Origin: Bacteroidota bacterium
Lineage (GTDB): Bacteria; Bacteroidota; Bacteroidia; Palsa-948
Reading direction: 5' to 3'
Length of the DNA: 58,962 nt
Assembly: GCA_016213405.1 (NCBI GenBank)
Contig: JACRAM010000078.1
Location: 1-58,962, forward strand
The notes beneath the pieces were generated by a model, which saw only the letters and a program-made list of their open reading frames with translations, had not been told where the DNA came from and ran no database searches. This document shows, one piece after another, positions 42,175 through 50,377 of this stretch (the stretch's first letter is position 1; every line of letters begins with the position of its first letter). The translations under genes were made by a program, and so were the position numbers.

Positions 42175-43983
42175 TTAATTCAACTCAAACTGCAATTTAC
42201 TCAAACTCCTGTAAAGTCCGTCTGTAATGGCAATGAGTTCTTCATGCGTGCCGCTTTCTTTCACTTCGCCTTTGTCGATCACAATTATTTTATCGGCTTT
42301 GCGGATGGTGCTTAGGCGGTGAGCAATTACAAGGGAAGTTCTGCCTTCCATCAGTTTGTCTAATGCTTCCTGCACAAGGCGTTCGCTTTCGCTGTCAAGT
42401 GAAGAAGTGGCTTCGTCTAATAATAGTATGGAAGGATTTTTCAAAACTGCTCGCGCGATGGCGATGCGCTGCCTTTGACCTCCGGATAATTGAACTCCTC
42501 TCTCTCCTACTTTTGTTTCAAATTTATCGGGAAAACTTTCAATAAAATCCAGCGCGTTTGCTTTTCGTGCCGCATCTTTTATTTCTTCTAATGTGGCGTT
42601 TGATTTTCCATAGGCGATATTTTCTTTTATGCTTCCTCCGAACAATAAAACATCCTGCGGAACAATTGCCATTTGAGAGCGAAGTTCGGTGAGTGAATAC
42701 TCCTGGACGTTTTTTCCATCAATAATTATTTTTCCTTTATCGGGATTATAAAAACGCAAAATCAAATTAGTGATGGTAGATTTTCCTGCACCGCTGGGTC
42801 CGACAATCGCAATGGTTTCTCCTTTATTCGCTTTGAAGGAAATATTTTTGAGGACAGCAAAATCTTTGCGTGACGGATAAGAGAAAGAAATATTTTCAAA
42901 GGAAACTTCTCCGTTAAATCTTTTGGAGGAACTGGTTGCCTGACTGTTCATCTCGATGTCCTCAATAGGTTCGTCCAGCAAATCAAAAACCCTTTCTGTT
43001 GCTCCAACAGCTCTTTGAATCTGTGCGTATTGTTCGGGCAAACCGCCAATGGATGCCGCCACCATCACCGTGTAAAACAGGAAAGACACCATAGCTTCCG
43101 GCTGAATCAGTCCTTCCACTTTCATTTTCACCACATAATAGATGAGATAAACTATTCCGCCTCCGAGGCAAAATATGATGAACGAAAAAAATGAACCTCT
43201 TGCCAATCCGCCTTTGATTGCCTGCTTTACAATTCTTAATGTTGTACTTCTATACCGTTCGTTTTCGTGTTTCTCATTGGTAAATGCTTTTACATTGGCT
43301 ATTCCCTGTAAGGTTTCTCCCACAATGATATTTGAATCAGCCACACTGTCCTGTACACCTTTGGAAATCTTTCTAATCTTTCTTCCAAAGAAAACTGCCA
43401 GAAGGGCAAGTACAGGAATAATGGCAAGCATCATCAATGCCAGTCGCCAGGAAGTAAAACATATTATGCCGATTCCGCCTACAATTATCATGCTCTGGCG
43501 GATGAATTCCGCAATGCTGGTTGTGAACGTATCCTGTATCTGAGAAATATCAGCGCTCACGCGGCTGTTCAATTCAGAAACCTGCCTGCTTGAAAAAAAA
43601 CTCATTGGCATACGAATAAGGCGGTTATACGTTGCCTGCCTTAAGGTTGCGAGCATATTTTCCGTCACGTTTACAAAAAGTACCACACGGAAAAATGAAA
43701 ACACCGCCTGGAAAGCGAAGAGTATAAGAAGCTGGAATCCTACTTTATTTGCAATCTGAAGAAGTTGTTCGTTTGAAGTCCCGGTTCTTCCGATCAGACC
43801 CATCATGTCACCCATCAGTTTAGGAAAAATGAGTCCTGTGCTTCCTGTTCCGATAAGGAAAAGCATTCCGACAACAAACTTCCATTTGTGCGGACCTATG
43901 AATTTGAAAATGCGGGTTGCCCTGCGAAGTGATTCTTTGTTGAGTTTCGCTTTGGGGAGTTCTTCTTTTTTAGCTGTCGCCAT
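42175..43983 (-). CDS. ABC exporter (MsbA-like), fused permease and ATPase
   Basis: A 602-residue half-transporter. Residues about 30-320 hold six membrane helices of a type I exporter, and about 350-602 the ATPase with Walker A VGPSGAGKSTITNL, signature QLSGGQRQRIAIARA and Walker B ILLLDEATSSLDSE. MsbA homologues flip lipid A; other exporters share this layout, so the substrate is open. A DUF922-like gene begins 10 bases downstream in the same direction, suggesting an operon. A -7 box TACATTTG lies 8 bases before the ATG. Confidence 0.9.
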   Translation of the reverse strand: MATAKKEELPKAKLNKESLRRATRIFKFIGPHKWKFVVGMLFLIGTGSTGLIFPKLMGDMMGLIGRTGTSNEQLLQIANKVGFQLLILFAFQAVFSFFRVVLFVNVTENMLATLRQATYNRLIRMPMSFFSSRQVSELNSRVSADISQIQDTFTTSIAEFIRQSMIIVGGIGIICFTSWRLALMMLAIIPVLALLAVFFGRKIRKISKGVQDSVADSNIIVGETLQGIANVKAFTNEKHENERYRSTTLRIVKQAIKGGLARGSFFSFIIFCLGGGIVYLIYYVVKMKVEGLIQPEAMVSFLFYTVMVAASIGGLPEQYAQIQRAVGATERVFDLLDEPIEDIEMNSQATSSSKRFNGEVSFENISFSYPSRKDFAVLKNISFKANKGETIAIVGPSGAGKSTITNLILRFYNPDKGKIIIDGKNVQEYSLTELRSQMAIVPQDVLLFGGSIKENIAYGKSNATLEEIKDAARKANALDFIESFPDKFETKVGERGVQLSGGQRQRIAIARAVLKNPSILLLDEATSSLDSESERLVQEALDKLMEGRTSLVIAHRLSTIRKADKIIVIDKGEVKESGTHEELIAITDGLYRSLSKLQFELN

Positions 43984-43991
43984 AAGGGTGG

Positions 43992-43999
43992 CAAATGTA
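43992..43999 (-). promoter_or_regulatory. -7 box of ABC exporter gene
   Basis: TACATTTG on the minus strand (43999-43992), 8 bases upstream of the start codon, implying a near-leaderless message. Confidence 0.45.
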
Positions 44000-44031
44000 T
44001 TTGAAAAAAGGCACTAGTTGAAAAACATTTT

Positions 44032-44039
44032 TATCTTTG
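44032..44039 (+). promoter_or_regulatory. -7 box of rpmH promoter
   Basis: TATCTTTG followed by CGTCCC is a strong -7 match. It would drive rpmH with a leader of about 100 bases containing CTGATTACAC/GTGTAATCA words that can fold (44055-44135). That leader may have a regulatory role. Confidence 0.5.
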
Positions 44040-44148
44040 CGTCCCTTTAACAAAACTGATTACACCGATAATAATAATCGATTACACTGATAATGCATTT
44101 ATCTGTGTAATCAAAACTAAATCAGTGCAATCCAAAATGTAATTAGAT

Positions 44149-44307
44149 ATGAAACGCACATTTCAGCCCTCACAAAGAAAACGCAGGAACAAGCACGGAT
44201 TTCGCACGCGCATGTCAACTCCTAACGGGCGCAGAACTATCAGAGCGCGAAGAAGAAGAGGCAGAAAGGCCCTCACTGTTTCAAGCGAGAAAAGGCATAA
44301 ACGCTAA
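44149..44307 (+). CDS. rpmH: 50S ribosomal protein L34
   Basis: A 52-residue, strongly basic L34 protein. It opens [19 protein letters not shown], then [20 protein letters not shown], the family hallmark. The stop is TAA at 44305-44307. It is followed 42 bases later by DUF177 and then rpmF. It is shorter than 60 residues and easily missed by length-filtered gene finding. Confidence 0.97.
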   Translation: MKRTFQPSQRKRRNKHGFRTRMSTPNGRRTIRARRRRGRKALTVSSEKRHKR

Positions 44308-44349
44308 TCATTGTGATAATTTTTTTCACGATTCTTATCCTTAATCCAA

Positions 44350-44868
44350 GTGAAAAAACTCAGCAATCCATATTTAATTCCCTTCGCAGGTTTAAAAAGC
44401 GGAGAGCATAATTTCGATTATGTAATTGACGATACTTTTTTCAAAGAGCGGGAATATTCTGAAGTGCAGCATGCAAAGATTAAAACGAGCATAACGCTCA
44501 GCAAGGAAATAAATCTTTTAGTATTTGATATTAAAATGGAAGGAACCATCAACGTAATGTGCGATAGATGCGGAGATTATTTTGATTTGCCTGTATGGGG
44601 AGAAAATAAACTTGTGGTGAGTTTGACTAACGATAAATTTGAAAACGAAGCGGATATTCTTGCCATACCGATTGATTCATCTGAAATTGACATATCCCAA
44701 TATCTTTACGAATATGTTTCTATGTTGCTTCCGCAAAGAAGAATTCACACGGATAAGAGCGGGTGCAATCCTGAAGCGCTGAAGATATTGAACAAACTTT
44801 CTGAGAAAAAAGGAGAAGAAAATATTGACCCAAGATGGGAAGCTTTAAAAAATATTAAACAGAACTAA
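44350..44868 (+). CDS. DUF177 (YceD) family protein
   Basis: A 172-residue YceD-type protein, starting at GTG. It shows the Cys pair in VMCDRCGDYFDLP and the late LPQRRIHTDKSGCNPEAL. In bacteria and plastids DUF177 proteins act in 23S rRNA accumulation and large-subunit assembly. The gene is nearly always before rpmF, as here (29-base gap). Confidence 0.9.
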   Translation: MKKLSNPYLIPFAGLKSGEHNFDYVIDDTFFKEREYSEVQHAKIKTSITLSKEINLLVFDIKMEGTINVMCDRCGDYFDLPVWGENKLVVSLTNDKFENEADILAIPIDSSEIDISQYLYEYVSMLLPQRRIHTDKSGCNPEALKILNKLSEKKGEENIDPRWEALKNIKQN

Positions 44869-44897
44869 TAATTCATAATTTCTAATTTCTATCTACC

Positions 44898-45083
44898 ATG
44901 CCAAATCCAAAACGAAGACACTCAAAAAGCCGCAGCCGCAAACGCAGAACACATTACAAAGCAATTGCTCCAACACTTACAAACTGTTCTAACTGCGGAG
45001 CTCCCATCCTCATGCACCGCGTGTGTCAGGACTGTGGTTACTATCGCGGAAAACAAGTGATTGAGAAAACAATCGCAGCATAA
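44898..45083 (+). CDS. rpmF: 50S ribosomal protein L32
   Basis: A 61-residue L32 protein with the MPNPKRRHSKSRSRKRR start. Its four-Cys zinc ribbon is Cys30-SN-Cys33 and Cys43-QD-Cys46, so this is the zinc-binding form. It sits in the conserved DUF177-rpmF-plsX-fabH order linking ribosome and lipid synthesis. Confidence 0.97.
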   Translation: MPNPKRRHSKSRSRKRRTHYKAIAPTLTNCSNCGAPILMHRVCQDCGYYRGKQVIEKTIAA

Positions 45084-45086
45084 AAA

Positions 45087-45169
45087 TGGAATGATGGAAG
45101 ACTGGAAGTATGGAAGAATAGGGATGTTCCCAACCTTCTAATTTTCAAACTTTCCATTCTTCAGCTTTT
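45087..45169. repeat. GGAATGATGGAAG phrase repeat between rpmF and plsX
   Basis: Words such as TGGAATGATGGAAGACTGG on the left half and CCTTCTAATTTTC, CTTTCCATTCTTC on the right half make a degenerate inverted repeat. The left half closely matches the minus strand at 15331-15301. Confidence 0.55.
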
Positions 45170-45173
45170 CACT

Positions 45174-46118
45174 ATGAGAATCGGACTCGATGTAATGGGC
45201 GGTGACCACGCACCCAAAGCGATGATTGCAGGCGCTGTGCTTGCGATAAAAGAATTTCACCGAGGCGTTACGCTTGTTTTGATTGGCGACAAGAAAAGAA
45301 TTCACGAAGAGTTAAAAAAGTTTGACATTCCTTCCGACAAATATGAAATTGTTCATGCGCCCGATGTAATCGGCATGGGAGAATCTCCCATCAGGGCATT
45401 TACGCAAAAACCACATTCAAGCATTGCCATCGGCTATCATCTGCTGATGGAGAAAAAAATTTCCGCCTTTGCCAGCGCGGGAAATACAGGCGCGATGCTC
45501 GTTGGCGCGATGTATTCCATCAAAACCATTCCTGGCGTGATTCGCCCTTGCCTCACTTCCATTCTCCCGAAAGAAAGCGGAAAAGTTGGTGTGCTGCTGG
45601 ATGTTGGTGCGAACGCGGATTGCAAGCCGGATGTGCTTTATCAGTTTGGAATTCTCGGTTCGCTTTATGCAGAACATGTGTATGGTTTGAAAAATCCGAA
45701 AGTCGGGCTGATGAATCTTGGAGAAGAAGCAGGAAAAGGAAATTTAGTTTCACAAGCGACTTATGATATAATGAAAACTACCAAACAGTTTCACTTTATC
45801 GGAAATGTGGAAGGAAATGATTTGTTCAACGCAAAAGCAGATGTGGTGGTATGCGAAGGATTTGTTGGCAATGTCATCATCAAACAGGCGGAATCAATCT
45901 TTGAAATTATGAGCAAGCGCCATTTGCTCGATTCATTTTTTCATCGCTTCAACTATGAAATTTACGGAGGCAGTTCCATTCTTGGTGTGAATGGAGCAGT
46001 GGTAGTCGGTCACGGCAAATCAAACGAAGTGGCAATAAAGAACATGGTTGTGCTCGCGAAAAATGTTGCTGAGACAAAACTTTCTGAAAAAATAAGAAAC
46101 GCATTTGAATATGTTTAA
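45174..46118 (+). CDS. plsX: Phosphate acyltransferase
   Basis: A 314-residue PlsX that makes acyl-phosphate from acyl-ACP for phospholipid synthesis. Signatures are MRIGLDVMGGDHAPKAM, the ASAGNTGAMLVGAMYS segment and DVVVCEGFVGNVIIK. It is followed 79 bases later by fabH, its usual partner. Confidence 0.97.
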   Translation: MRIGLDVMGGDHAPKAMIAGAVLAIKEFHRGVTLVLIGDKKRIHEELKKFDIPSDKYEIVHAPDVIGMGESPIRAFTQKPHSSIAIGYHLLMEKKISAFASAGNTGAMLVGAMYSIKTIPGVIRPCLTSILPKESGKVGVLLDVGANADCKPDVLYQFGILGSLYAEHVYGLKNPKVGLMNLGEEAGKGNLVSQATYDIMKTTKQFHFIGNVEGNDLFNAKADVVVCEGFVGNVIIKQAESIFEIMSKRHLLDSFFHRFNYEIYGGSSILGVNGAVVVGHGKSNEVAIKNMVVLAKNVAETKLSEKIRNAFEYV

Positions 46119-46121
46119 TGC

Positions 46122-46149
46122 CTCACCACAGACCTCGCCTCAAGGTGAG
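46122..46149. repeat. Inverted repeat between plsX and fabH
   Basis: CTCACC at 46122-46127 pairs with GGTGAG at 46144-46149, with CCTC/AAGG inside. It begins three bases after the plsX stop. It is a small palindrome and could weakly affect read-through. Confidence 0.45.
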
Positions 46150-46197
46150 TGGAAAAAAACTAACTTAGCTCCCAACATTAAACCTTAAATTTCAAAC

Positions 46198-47193
46198 TTG
46201 AAATTGCAAGCTTGTATAACTGCTGTTCACGGATATGTTCCGGATTATGTTCTTTCCAACGAGGTGCTGGAAACCATGGTGGATACTAACAGCGAATGGA
46301 TTGAAACAAGAACGGGCGTTAAGGAAAGAAGAATCCTAACCGGCAAAGGACTCGGCACCTCCGATATGGCAGTGGAAGCCATAAAATGCTTGCTGAAGAA
46401 AAAAAATATTACTCCCGAAGAAATCGACATGATAATTGTAGGTACGGTTACGCCCGATCACATTTTTCCTTCCACGTCAAATATTATCTGCGATAAATTG
46501 GGCGCTAAAAATGCCTGGGGCTATGATATTTCTGCTGCTTGTTCAGGATTTCTTTTCTCTCTCGAAACGGGAAGACAGTTCATCGAAACAGGTAAATACA
46601 AAAAAGTAATTGTTGTGGGCACAGATAAAATGTCTGCGATTGTAGATTACTCGGATCGCGCAACCTGTATAATTTTTGGCGATGGTGCCGGTGCTGTTCT
46701 TCTCGAACCCAACACAGAGGGTTTCGGAATTGTTGATTCTATTCTTCGCGTGGACGGGAGCGGGAAAAAATATCTTTTCCAGCAGGGAGGAGGTTCCGTT
46801 CAGCCGCCAACCTTGCGTTCTGTTGCCAACCGCGAACATTTTATTTATCAGGAAGGGCAGGCGGTTTTCAAATTCGCAGTGAAAGGAATGGCTGACGTTT
46901 CTGCGGAAATCATGGAAAGAAATAATCTGAAAGGTGATGATGTGGCATGGCTTGTTCCGCATCAGGCGAATAAAAGAATCATTGACGCCACTGCAAACCG
47001 AATGGGAGTCAGCTCAGAAAAAGTAATGCTCAACATTCATCGTTACGGCAACACCACATCAGGAACAATTCCTCTTTGCCTGTGGGATTACGAAAAACAA
47101 ATGCGCAAAGGAGACAACATCATTCTTTCTGCATTCGGAGGAGGTTTCACCTGGGGCGCTATATATATGAAGTGGGCGTACGACACAAAATAA
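46198..47193 (+). CDS. fabH: Beta-ketoacyl-ACP synthase III
   Basis: A 331-residue condensing enzyme that starts fatty acid synthesis from an acyl-CoA and malonyl-ACP. The triad is visible: Cys115 in DISAACSGFLFS, His in WLVPHQANKRI (about 254) and Asn in RYGNTTSGT (about 284). The start is a TTG codon at 46198, giving MKLQACITAVHGYVPDYVL; the first ATG in frame would delete this conserved end. The seven-base gap to recO suggests a shared transcript. Confidence 0.96.
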   Translation: MKLQACITAVHGYVPDYVLSNEVLETMVDTNSEWIETRTGVKERRILTGKGLGTSDMAVEAIKCLLKKKNITPEEIDMIIVGTVTPDHIFPSTSNIICDKLGAKNAWGYDISAACSGFLFSLETGRQFIETGKYKKVIVVGTDKMSAIVDYSDRATCIIFGDGAGAVLLEPNTEGFGIVDSILRVDGSGKKYLFQQGGGSVQPPTLRSVANREHFIYQEGQAVFKFAVKGMADVSAEIMERNNLKGDDVAWLVPHQANKRIIDATANRMGVSSEKVMLNIHRYGNTTSGTIPLCLWDYEKQMRKGDNIILSAFGGGFTWGAIYMKWAYDTK

Positions 47194-47199
47194 TTTCCG

Positions 47200-47925
47200 A
47201 TGCTTCACAAAACACGAGGCATTGTTCTCCGCACCGTTGATTATTCTGATACCAGCATCATTACAAAAATTTACACCGAACAATTCGGCATTCAGAGTTA
47301 TTTAATAAAAGGAGCGAAAAGAAAAAAAGCTTCAGTAAAATCAAACTTATTTCAGCCGCTTTCTCTTTTGGAACTTGTAGTTTATAAAAAAGAAAGCAAA
47401 CAGTTGCAAACTCTGAAAGAAGCAAAGCCTGAAATTCATTTTATTTCCATTCCTGGCAAACCTGCGAAAACCTCTATTTTATTTTTTTTGAATGACGTGT
47501 TGTTGAAATGTCTTCACGAAGAAGAAAACAATTCTGAATTATTTTCCTTTCTTCATGAAACTATTCAAACACTCGATTTGGCAGAAAATAGTTTCAGTAA
47601 TCTTCATTTGATTTTTCTTGTCCGACTTTCGCGCTTTCTTGGATTTTATCCACAAGGGAATTTTTCTGACATGAACTCTTTTTTTGATTTGCGGGAAGGA
47701 AAGTTCATCAGCACAGAATCGCCTCATCATGATTATCTTACAAAAGACAACAGCAAGCTCTTGAGCAAACTTATTCTAAGCAACTATTATTCGATGGAGA
47801 ATTTGATTTTATCAGGAAAAGAAAGAAAGTCCCTGCTTGATATTCTTCTTAGATTTTATGAGTTACACCTATCGCACATGGGACGCATTTCATCTCATAA
47901 GGTGCTGGAACAGATTTTTGTCTGA
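47200..47925 (+). CDS. recO: DNA repair protein RecO
   Basis: A 241-residue recombination mediator that loads RecA with RecR. It is recognised by the N-terminal OB fold KTRGIVLRTVDYSDTSIIT, the LIKGAKRKKASVK region and the helical C-terminal domain (FLVRLSRFLGFYPQ). The Cys zinc cluster of some RecO proteins is absent, as in many Bacteroidota. It lies directly after fabH. Confidence 0.93.
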   Translation: MLHKTRGIVLRTVDYSDTSIITKIYTEQFGIQSYLIKGAKRKKASVKSNLFQPLSLLELVVYKKESKQLQTLKEAKPEIHFISIPGKPAKTSILFFLNDVLLKCLHEEENNSELFSFLHETIQTLDLAENSFSNLHLIFLVRLSRFLGFYPQGNFSDMNSFFDLREGKFISTESPHHDYLTKDNSKLLSKLILSNYYSMENLILSGKERKSLLDILLRFYELHLSHMGRISSHKVLEQIFV

Positions 47926-47933
47926 AACTTTAT

Positions 47934-47941
47934 TACTTTTG
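47934..47941 (+). promoter_or_regulatory. -7 box of cupredoxin gene
   Basis: TACTTTTG fits TAnnTTTG, 28 bases before the ATG. TTTG at 47917-47920 is only 13 bases upstream, so the -33 element is uncertain. Confidence 0.4.
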
Positions 47942-47969
47942 TAGACATAAATTTTTTAAACCCCCATCT

Positions 47970-48557
47970 ATGAAAAAAGTTTACATCATTATTACATTTT
48001 TGTTAGTTACAATTTACGTTCATGCACAATCTGTTATTGTAATTACTGCAGCAAATTTTCAATTTACTCCTTCCGCCATTACAGCAACTTGCGGGGACAC
48101 GATTAAATGGCAGTGGATAAGCGGCTCTCACACCACTACTTCAATATCCGTTCCTGCGGGAGCAAGTTCATGGAATCAACCGCTTACAAGCGTAGCAACG
48201 ACTTATTCTATGGTAGTGACTGTTCCCGGAAACTACAGCTACCAATGCACACCACATGCTCCCAACATGGCGGGAACCATTATAGTTGTTTGCACAAACA
48301 GCGTTGCTTCTGTTAACAACGGTTTTTCTTCTTCGGTTTACCCGAATCCATTTTCAAGTAAACTCTTTGTTGAATTTTCAGATGCAGATTTGATTTTTAT
48401 CTACAATGTTGTAGGAGAAAAAATTAAAACCATTACCTTATCAAAAGGACAAACCAAAGCGGAACTTAACGCTACTGACCTAAGAGAAGGAATTTATTTT
48501 TGTTGTATACTCAAAGAAGGAGTTGTTATTGAAACGAGAAAGATTGTAAAGAATTGA
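47970..48557 (+). CDS. Secreted cupredoxin with T9SS type A sorting domain
   Basis: A 195-residue exported copper protein. Signal peptide ends VHAQ (residue 20). Residues 25-108 are a plastocyanin-like domain with all four copper ligands of a type 1 site: His54 (GSHTTT), Cys93, His96 and Met100 (YQCTPHAPNMAG). Residues from about 118 form a T9SS sorting domain (VYPNPFSSKLFVEF, REGIYFCCIL). An electron-transfer role at the cell surface is likely; the partner is unknown. Confidence 0.88.
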   Translation: MKKVYIIITFLLVTIYVHAQSVIVITAANFQFTPSAITATCGDTIKWQWISGSHTTTSISVPAGASSWNQPLTSVATTYSMVVTVPGNYSYQCTPHAPNMAGTIIVVCTNSVASVNNGFSSSVYPNPFSSKLFVEFSDADLIFIYNVVGEKIKTITLSKGQTKAELNATDLREGIYFCCILKEGVVIETRKIVKN

Positions 48558-48569
48558 TTGCCTTCCCAC

Positions 48570-49634
48570 CTAACTCCTCTCCTCAAGGAGAGGAGAAATA
48601 GGTTTTACTCCTATTCCCGGCAAATCATTAAGGATAATTTTTCCTTCGGAGAATTTTATTCCGTCAAAATAATCTTCTTTGATAAGGAGTGGTCCGTCAA
48701 GGTCAATCCAATCAACAAGCGGAGCGATTTGCGCTGCAGCAGAAACTGCACAGGAAGTTTCAGACATGCAGCCGAGCATGATTTTCATTCCGTATTTTCT
48801 TGCCTGCAAAATCATTTTGCGCGCTTCATTCATACCGGTGCATTTCATCAGCTTAATATTTATACCGCTATAAATTCCCTTTGTCCTTTCTAAATCAGAA
48901 AGTCTTTTTACAGCTTCATCCGCAATAATGGGAACGGGGGAATTTTCTGTGAGCCAGGCGATATCGTCAATTTGTTCTTTCGGCATGGGCTGTTCGCAAA
49001 AAAGACATTTTCTGTCTGCGAGCCAGTGAATAATGTCCAGCGCAAAATGTTTATCTGTCCATCCTTCATTAGCGTCAACAAAAAATTCTTTTTTAGTATG
49101 TTTTTGAATTTCTTCTATGATTTTTTTATCGTCAGAGGAGCCGAGTTTTACTTTAAGAAGTTTATATTTCTTCGCCTCCTCTATTCTTTCCCGAATTCCT
49201 TTCGGGTTGTCAATAGGGATAGTATACGCTGTGAAAAGATTTTTATTTATATCTACTCCGAAGATTTCATGACAGGGTTTGTTCAGAAATTTTCCAAGTA
49301 AATCATGAAGAGCAATGTCAACAGATGCTTTGGCGGCATTGTTTCCTTTTTCAATCTTATCAACTTCAGCAAGAATCATTTCAATGTCATTCAGATTAGA
49401 CAATTTTTGCTCAGAAGGAACACATTCTGAAAAATGTTTTTCTACTTTCCCTAAAAATTTCAAAACCGTTTCAAGAGTTTCTCCTATATAGGGAGGCACG
49501 GATGCTTCTCCATATCCTGAAAATCCTTTATGTTCCAATCGTGTAAATACAACAGGAGTGGAATCCCTGCTTCCGTGTGCGATGGAAAACGGGCGTTTGA
49601 ATTTTAATATATGAGGAACAAAAGAAAGTTTCAC
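48570..49634 (-). CDS. Dipeptide epimerase (L-Ala-D/L-Glu epimerase family)
   Basis: A 354-residue enolase-superfamily enzyme that epimerises the second residue of dipeptides such as L-Ala-D-Glu from peptidoglycan. It shows HILKFKRPFSIAHGSRD, the Lys pair LLKVKLGSSDDKK, metal ligands in FVDANEGWT, FCEQPMPKEQ and IADEAVKRL, and the second Lys in GINIKLMKCTGM. The GTG at 49634 is chosen because it gives the canonical VKLSFVPH start; GTG at 49664 is an alternative. The last residues (ISPLLEERS) come from a GC-rich palindrome. Confidence 0.85.
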   Translation of the reverse strand: MKLSFVPHILKFKRPFSIAHGSRDSTPVVFTRLEHKGFSGYGEASVPPYIGETLETVLKFLGKVEKHFSECVPSEQKLSNLNDIEMILAEVDKIEKGNNAAKASVDIALHDLLGKFLNKPCHEIFGVDINKNLFTAYTIPIDNPKGIRERIEEAKKYKLLKVKLGSSDDKKIIEEIQKHTKKEFFVDANEGWTDKHFALDIIHWLADRKCLFCEQPMPKEQIDDIAWLTENSPVPIIADEAVKRLSDLERTKGIYSGINIKLMKCTGMNEARKMILQARKYGMKIMLGCMSETSCAVSAAAQIAPLVDWIDLDGPLLIKEDYFDGIKFSEGKIILNDLPGIGVKPISPLLEERS

Positions 49635-49685
49635 TACGAAATAAAATTGTAAGTTTGCCTTCACAAAACAACAACAAAAACAGAT

Positions 49686-50213
49686 ATGAAGAAAATATTT
49701 TTATTCATCACGGGCGCATCTATCCTTGCCGCTGCTGGATGCGGAAACGGAAAAAAAGATGACAATGCAAATGTTGGAGTACCGCAAGGCATGGTTGCCG
49801 CTGACTTAAGTTCAACAGGATTGTCCATTCTTATTAATGTTCCTGACTCAACAATCGGACCGCTTGAAATCATGGAGAATTCACAAGGTGGTGCAGATGT
49901 GAAAGTGGGCAAGAATTTTAAGATGACCATCACAGAAGGTGCTGGCGATTTTGCCATGAAGAAAAACGATATCACCCATGATGACATAAGAAAATTTGTA
50001 AAATACCTGGTTGAAGACCCGAATGCACTCGTGTGGGAATGGCAAATTGAAGGTATGGAACCCGAGTTTCATTTTTATACAGTGGTAAAAGCAGGAGAGA
50101 AATCTTTTGAAGTGCACGATGTGGAGGGAGAAATTTTTTCCGAAAAAGCCGCTACGGATATGCTCAATGCCGCAAAAAGCATACGCATGAAAGCACCCAA
50201 AGCAGAATCGTGA
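49686..50213 (+). CDS. Hypothetical lipoprotein
   Basis: A 175-residue putative lipoprotein with lipobox ILAAAGCGN (Cys19). The mature part is mixed alpha/beta with no recognised domain. It is divergent from the epimerase gene. A TAAGTTTG -7 box lies at 49650-49657, 28 bases upstream, and a strong hairpin lies downstream, so it is monocistronic. Function is unknown. Confidence 0.65.
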   Translation: MKKIFLFITGASILAAAGCGNGKKDDNANVGVPQGMVAADLSSTGLSILINVPDSTIGPLEIMENSQGGADVKVGKNFKMTITEGAGDFAMKKNDITHDDIRKFVKYLVEDPNALVWEWQIEGMEPEFHFYTVVKAGEKSFEVHDVEGEIFSEKAATDMLNAAKSIRMKAPKAES

Positions 50214-50217
50214 ATAA

Positions 50218-50272
50218 GTCATTCCGAACTTGTTTCGCAATCTTTTAGATGCTGAAACAAGTTCAGTATGAC
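50218..50272. repeat. Element with GTCAT ends and CGAACTTGTTTC arms
   Basis: GTCATTCCGAACTTGTTTC at 50218-50236 pairs with GAAACAAGTTCAGTATGAC at 50254-50272 at 17 of 19 positions. It begins four bases after the lipoprotein stop. It shares the GTCATTYCGA end with 12377-12456. Confidence 0.75.
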
Positions 50273-50285
50273 AAAAAATAAGAAA

Positions 50286-50310
50286 GGCGGTCGCGAAATT
50301 TCGGACCGCC
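50286..50310 (+). terminator. Bidirectional terminator
   Basis: GGCGGTC at 50286-50292 pairs with GACCGCC at 50304-50310, with inner CGAAATTTCG. A TTTTCTTT tract follows on the plus strand and a T-rich tract on the minus strand. It serves the lipoprotein gene and may also stop the convergent porin transcript. Confidence 0.8.
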
Positions 50311-50332
50311 TTTTCTTTGACCAAACAAACAA

Positions 50333-50366
50333 CCTGCGTCCCGATAACTGTCGGAACCACTGCAGG
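50333..50366 (-). repeat. Palindrome CCTGC/GCAGG with inner CCGATAACTGTCGG
   Basis: CCTGC at 50333-50337 pairs with GCAGG at 50362-50366, and CCGA at 341-344 of this block pairs with TCGG at 351-354. It lies just after the porin gene stop and may act with the neighbouring terminator. Confidence 0.5.
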
Positions 50367-50377
50367 AATTTTTCAAT

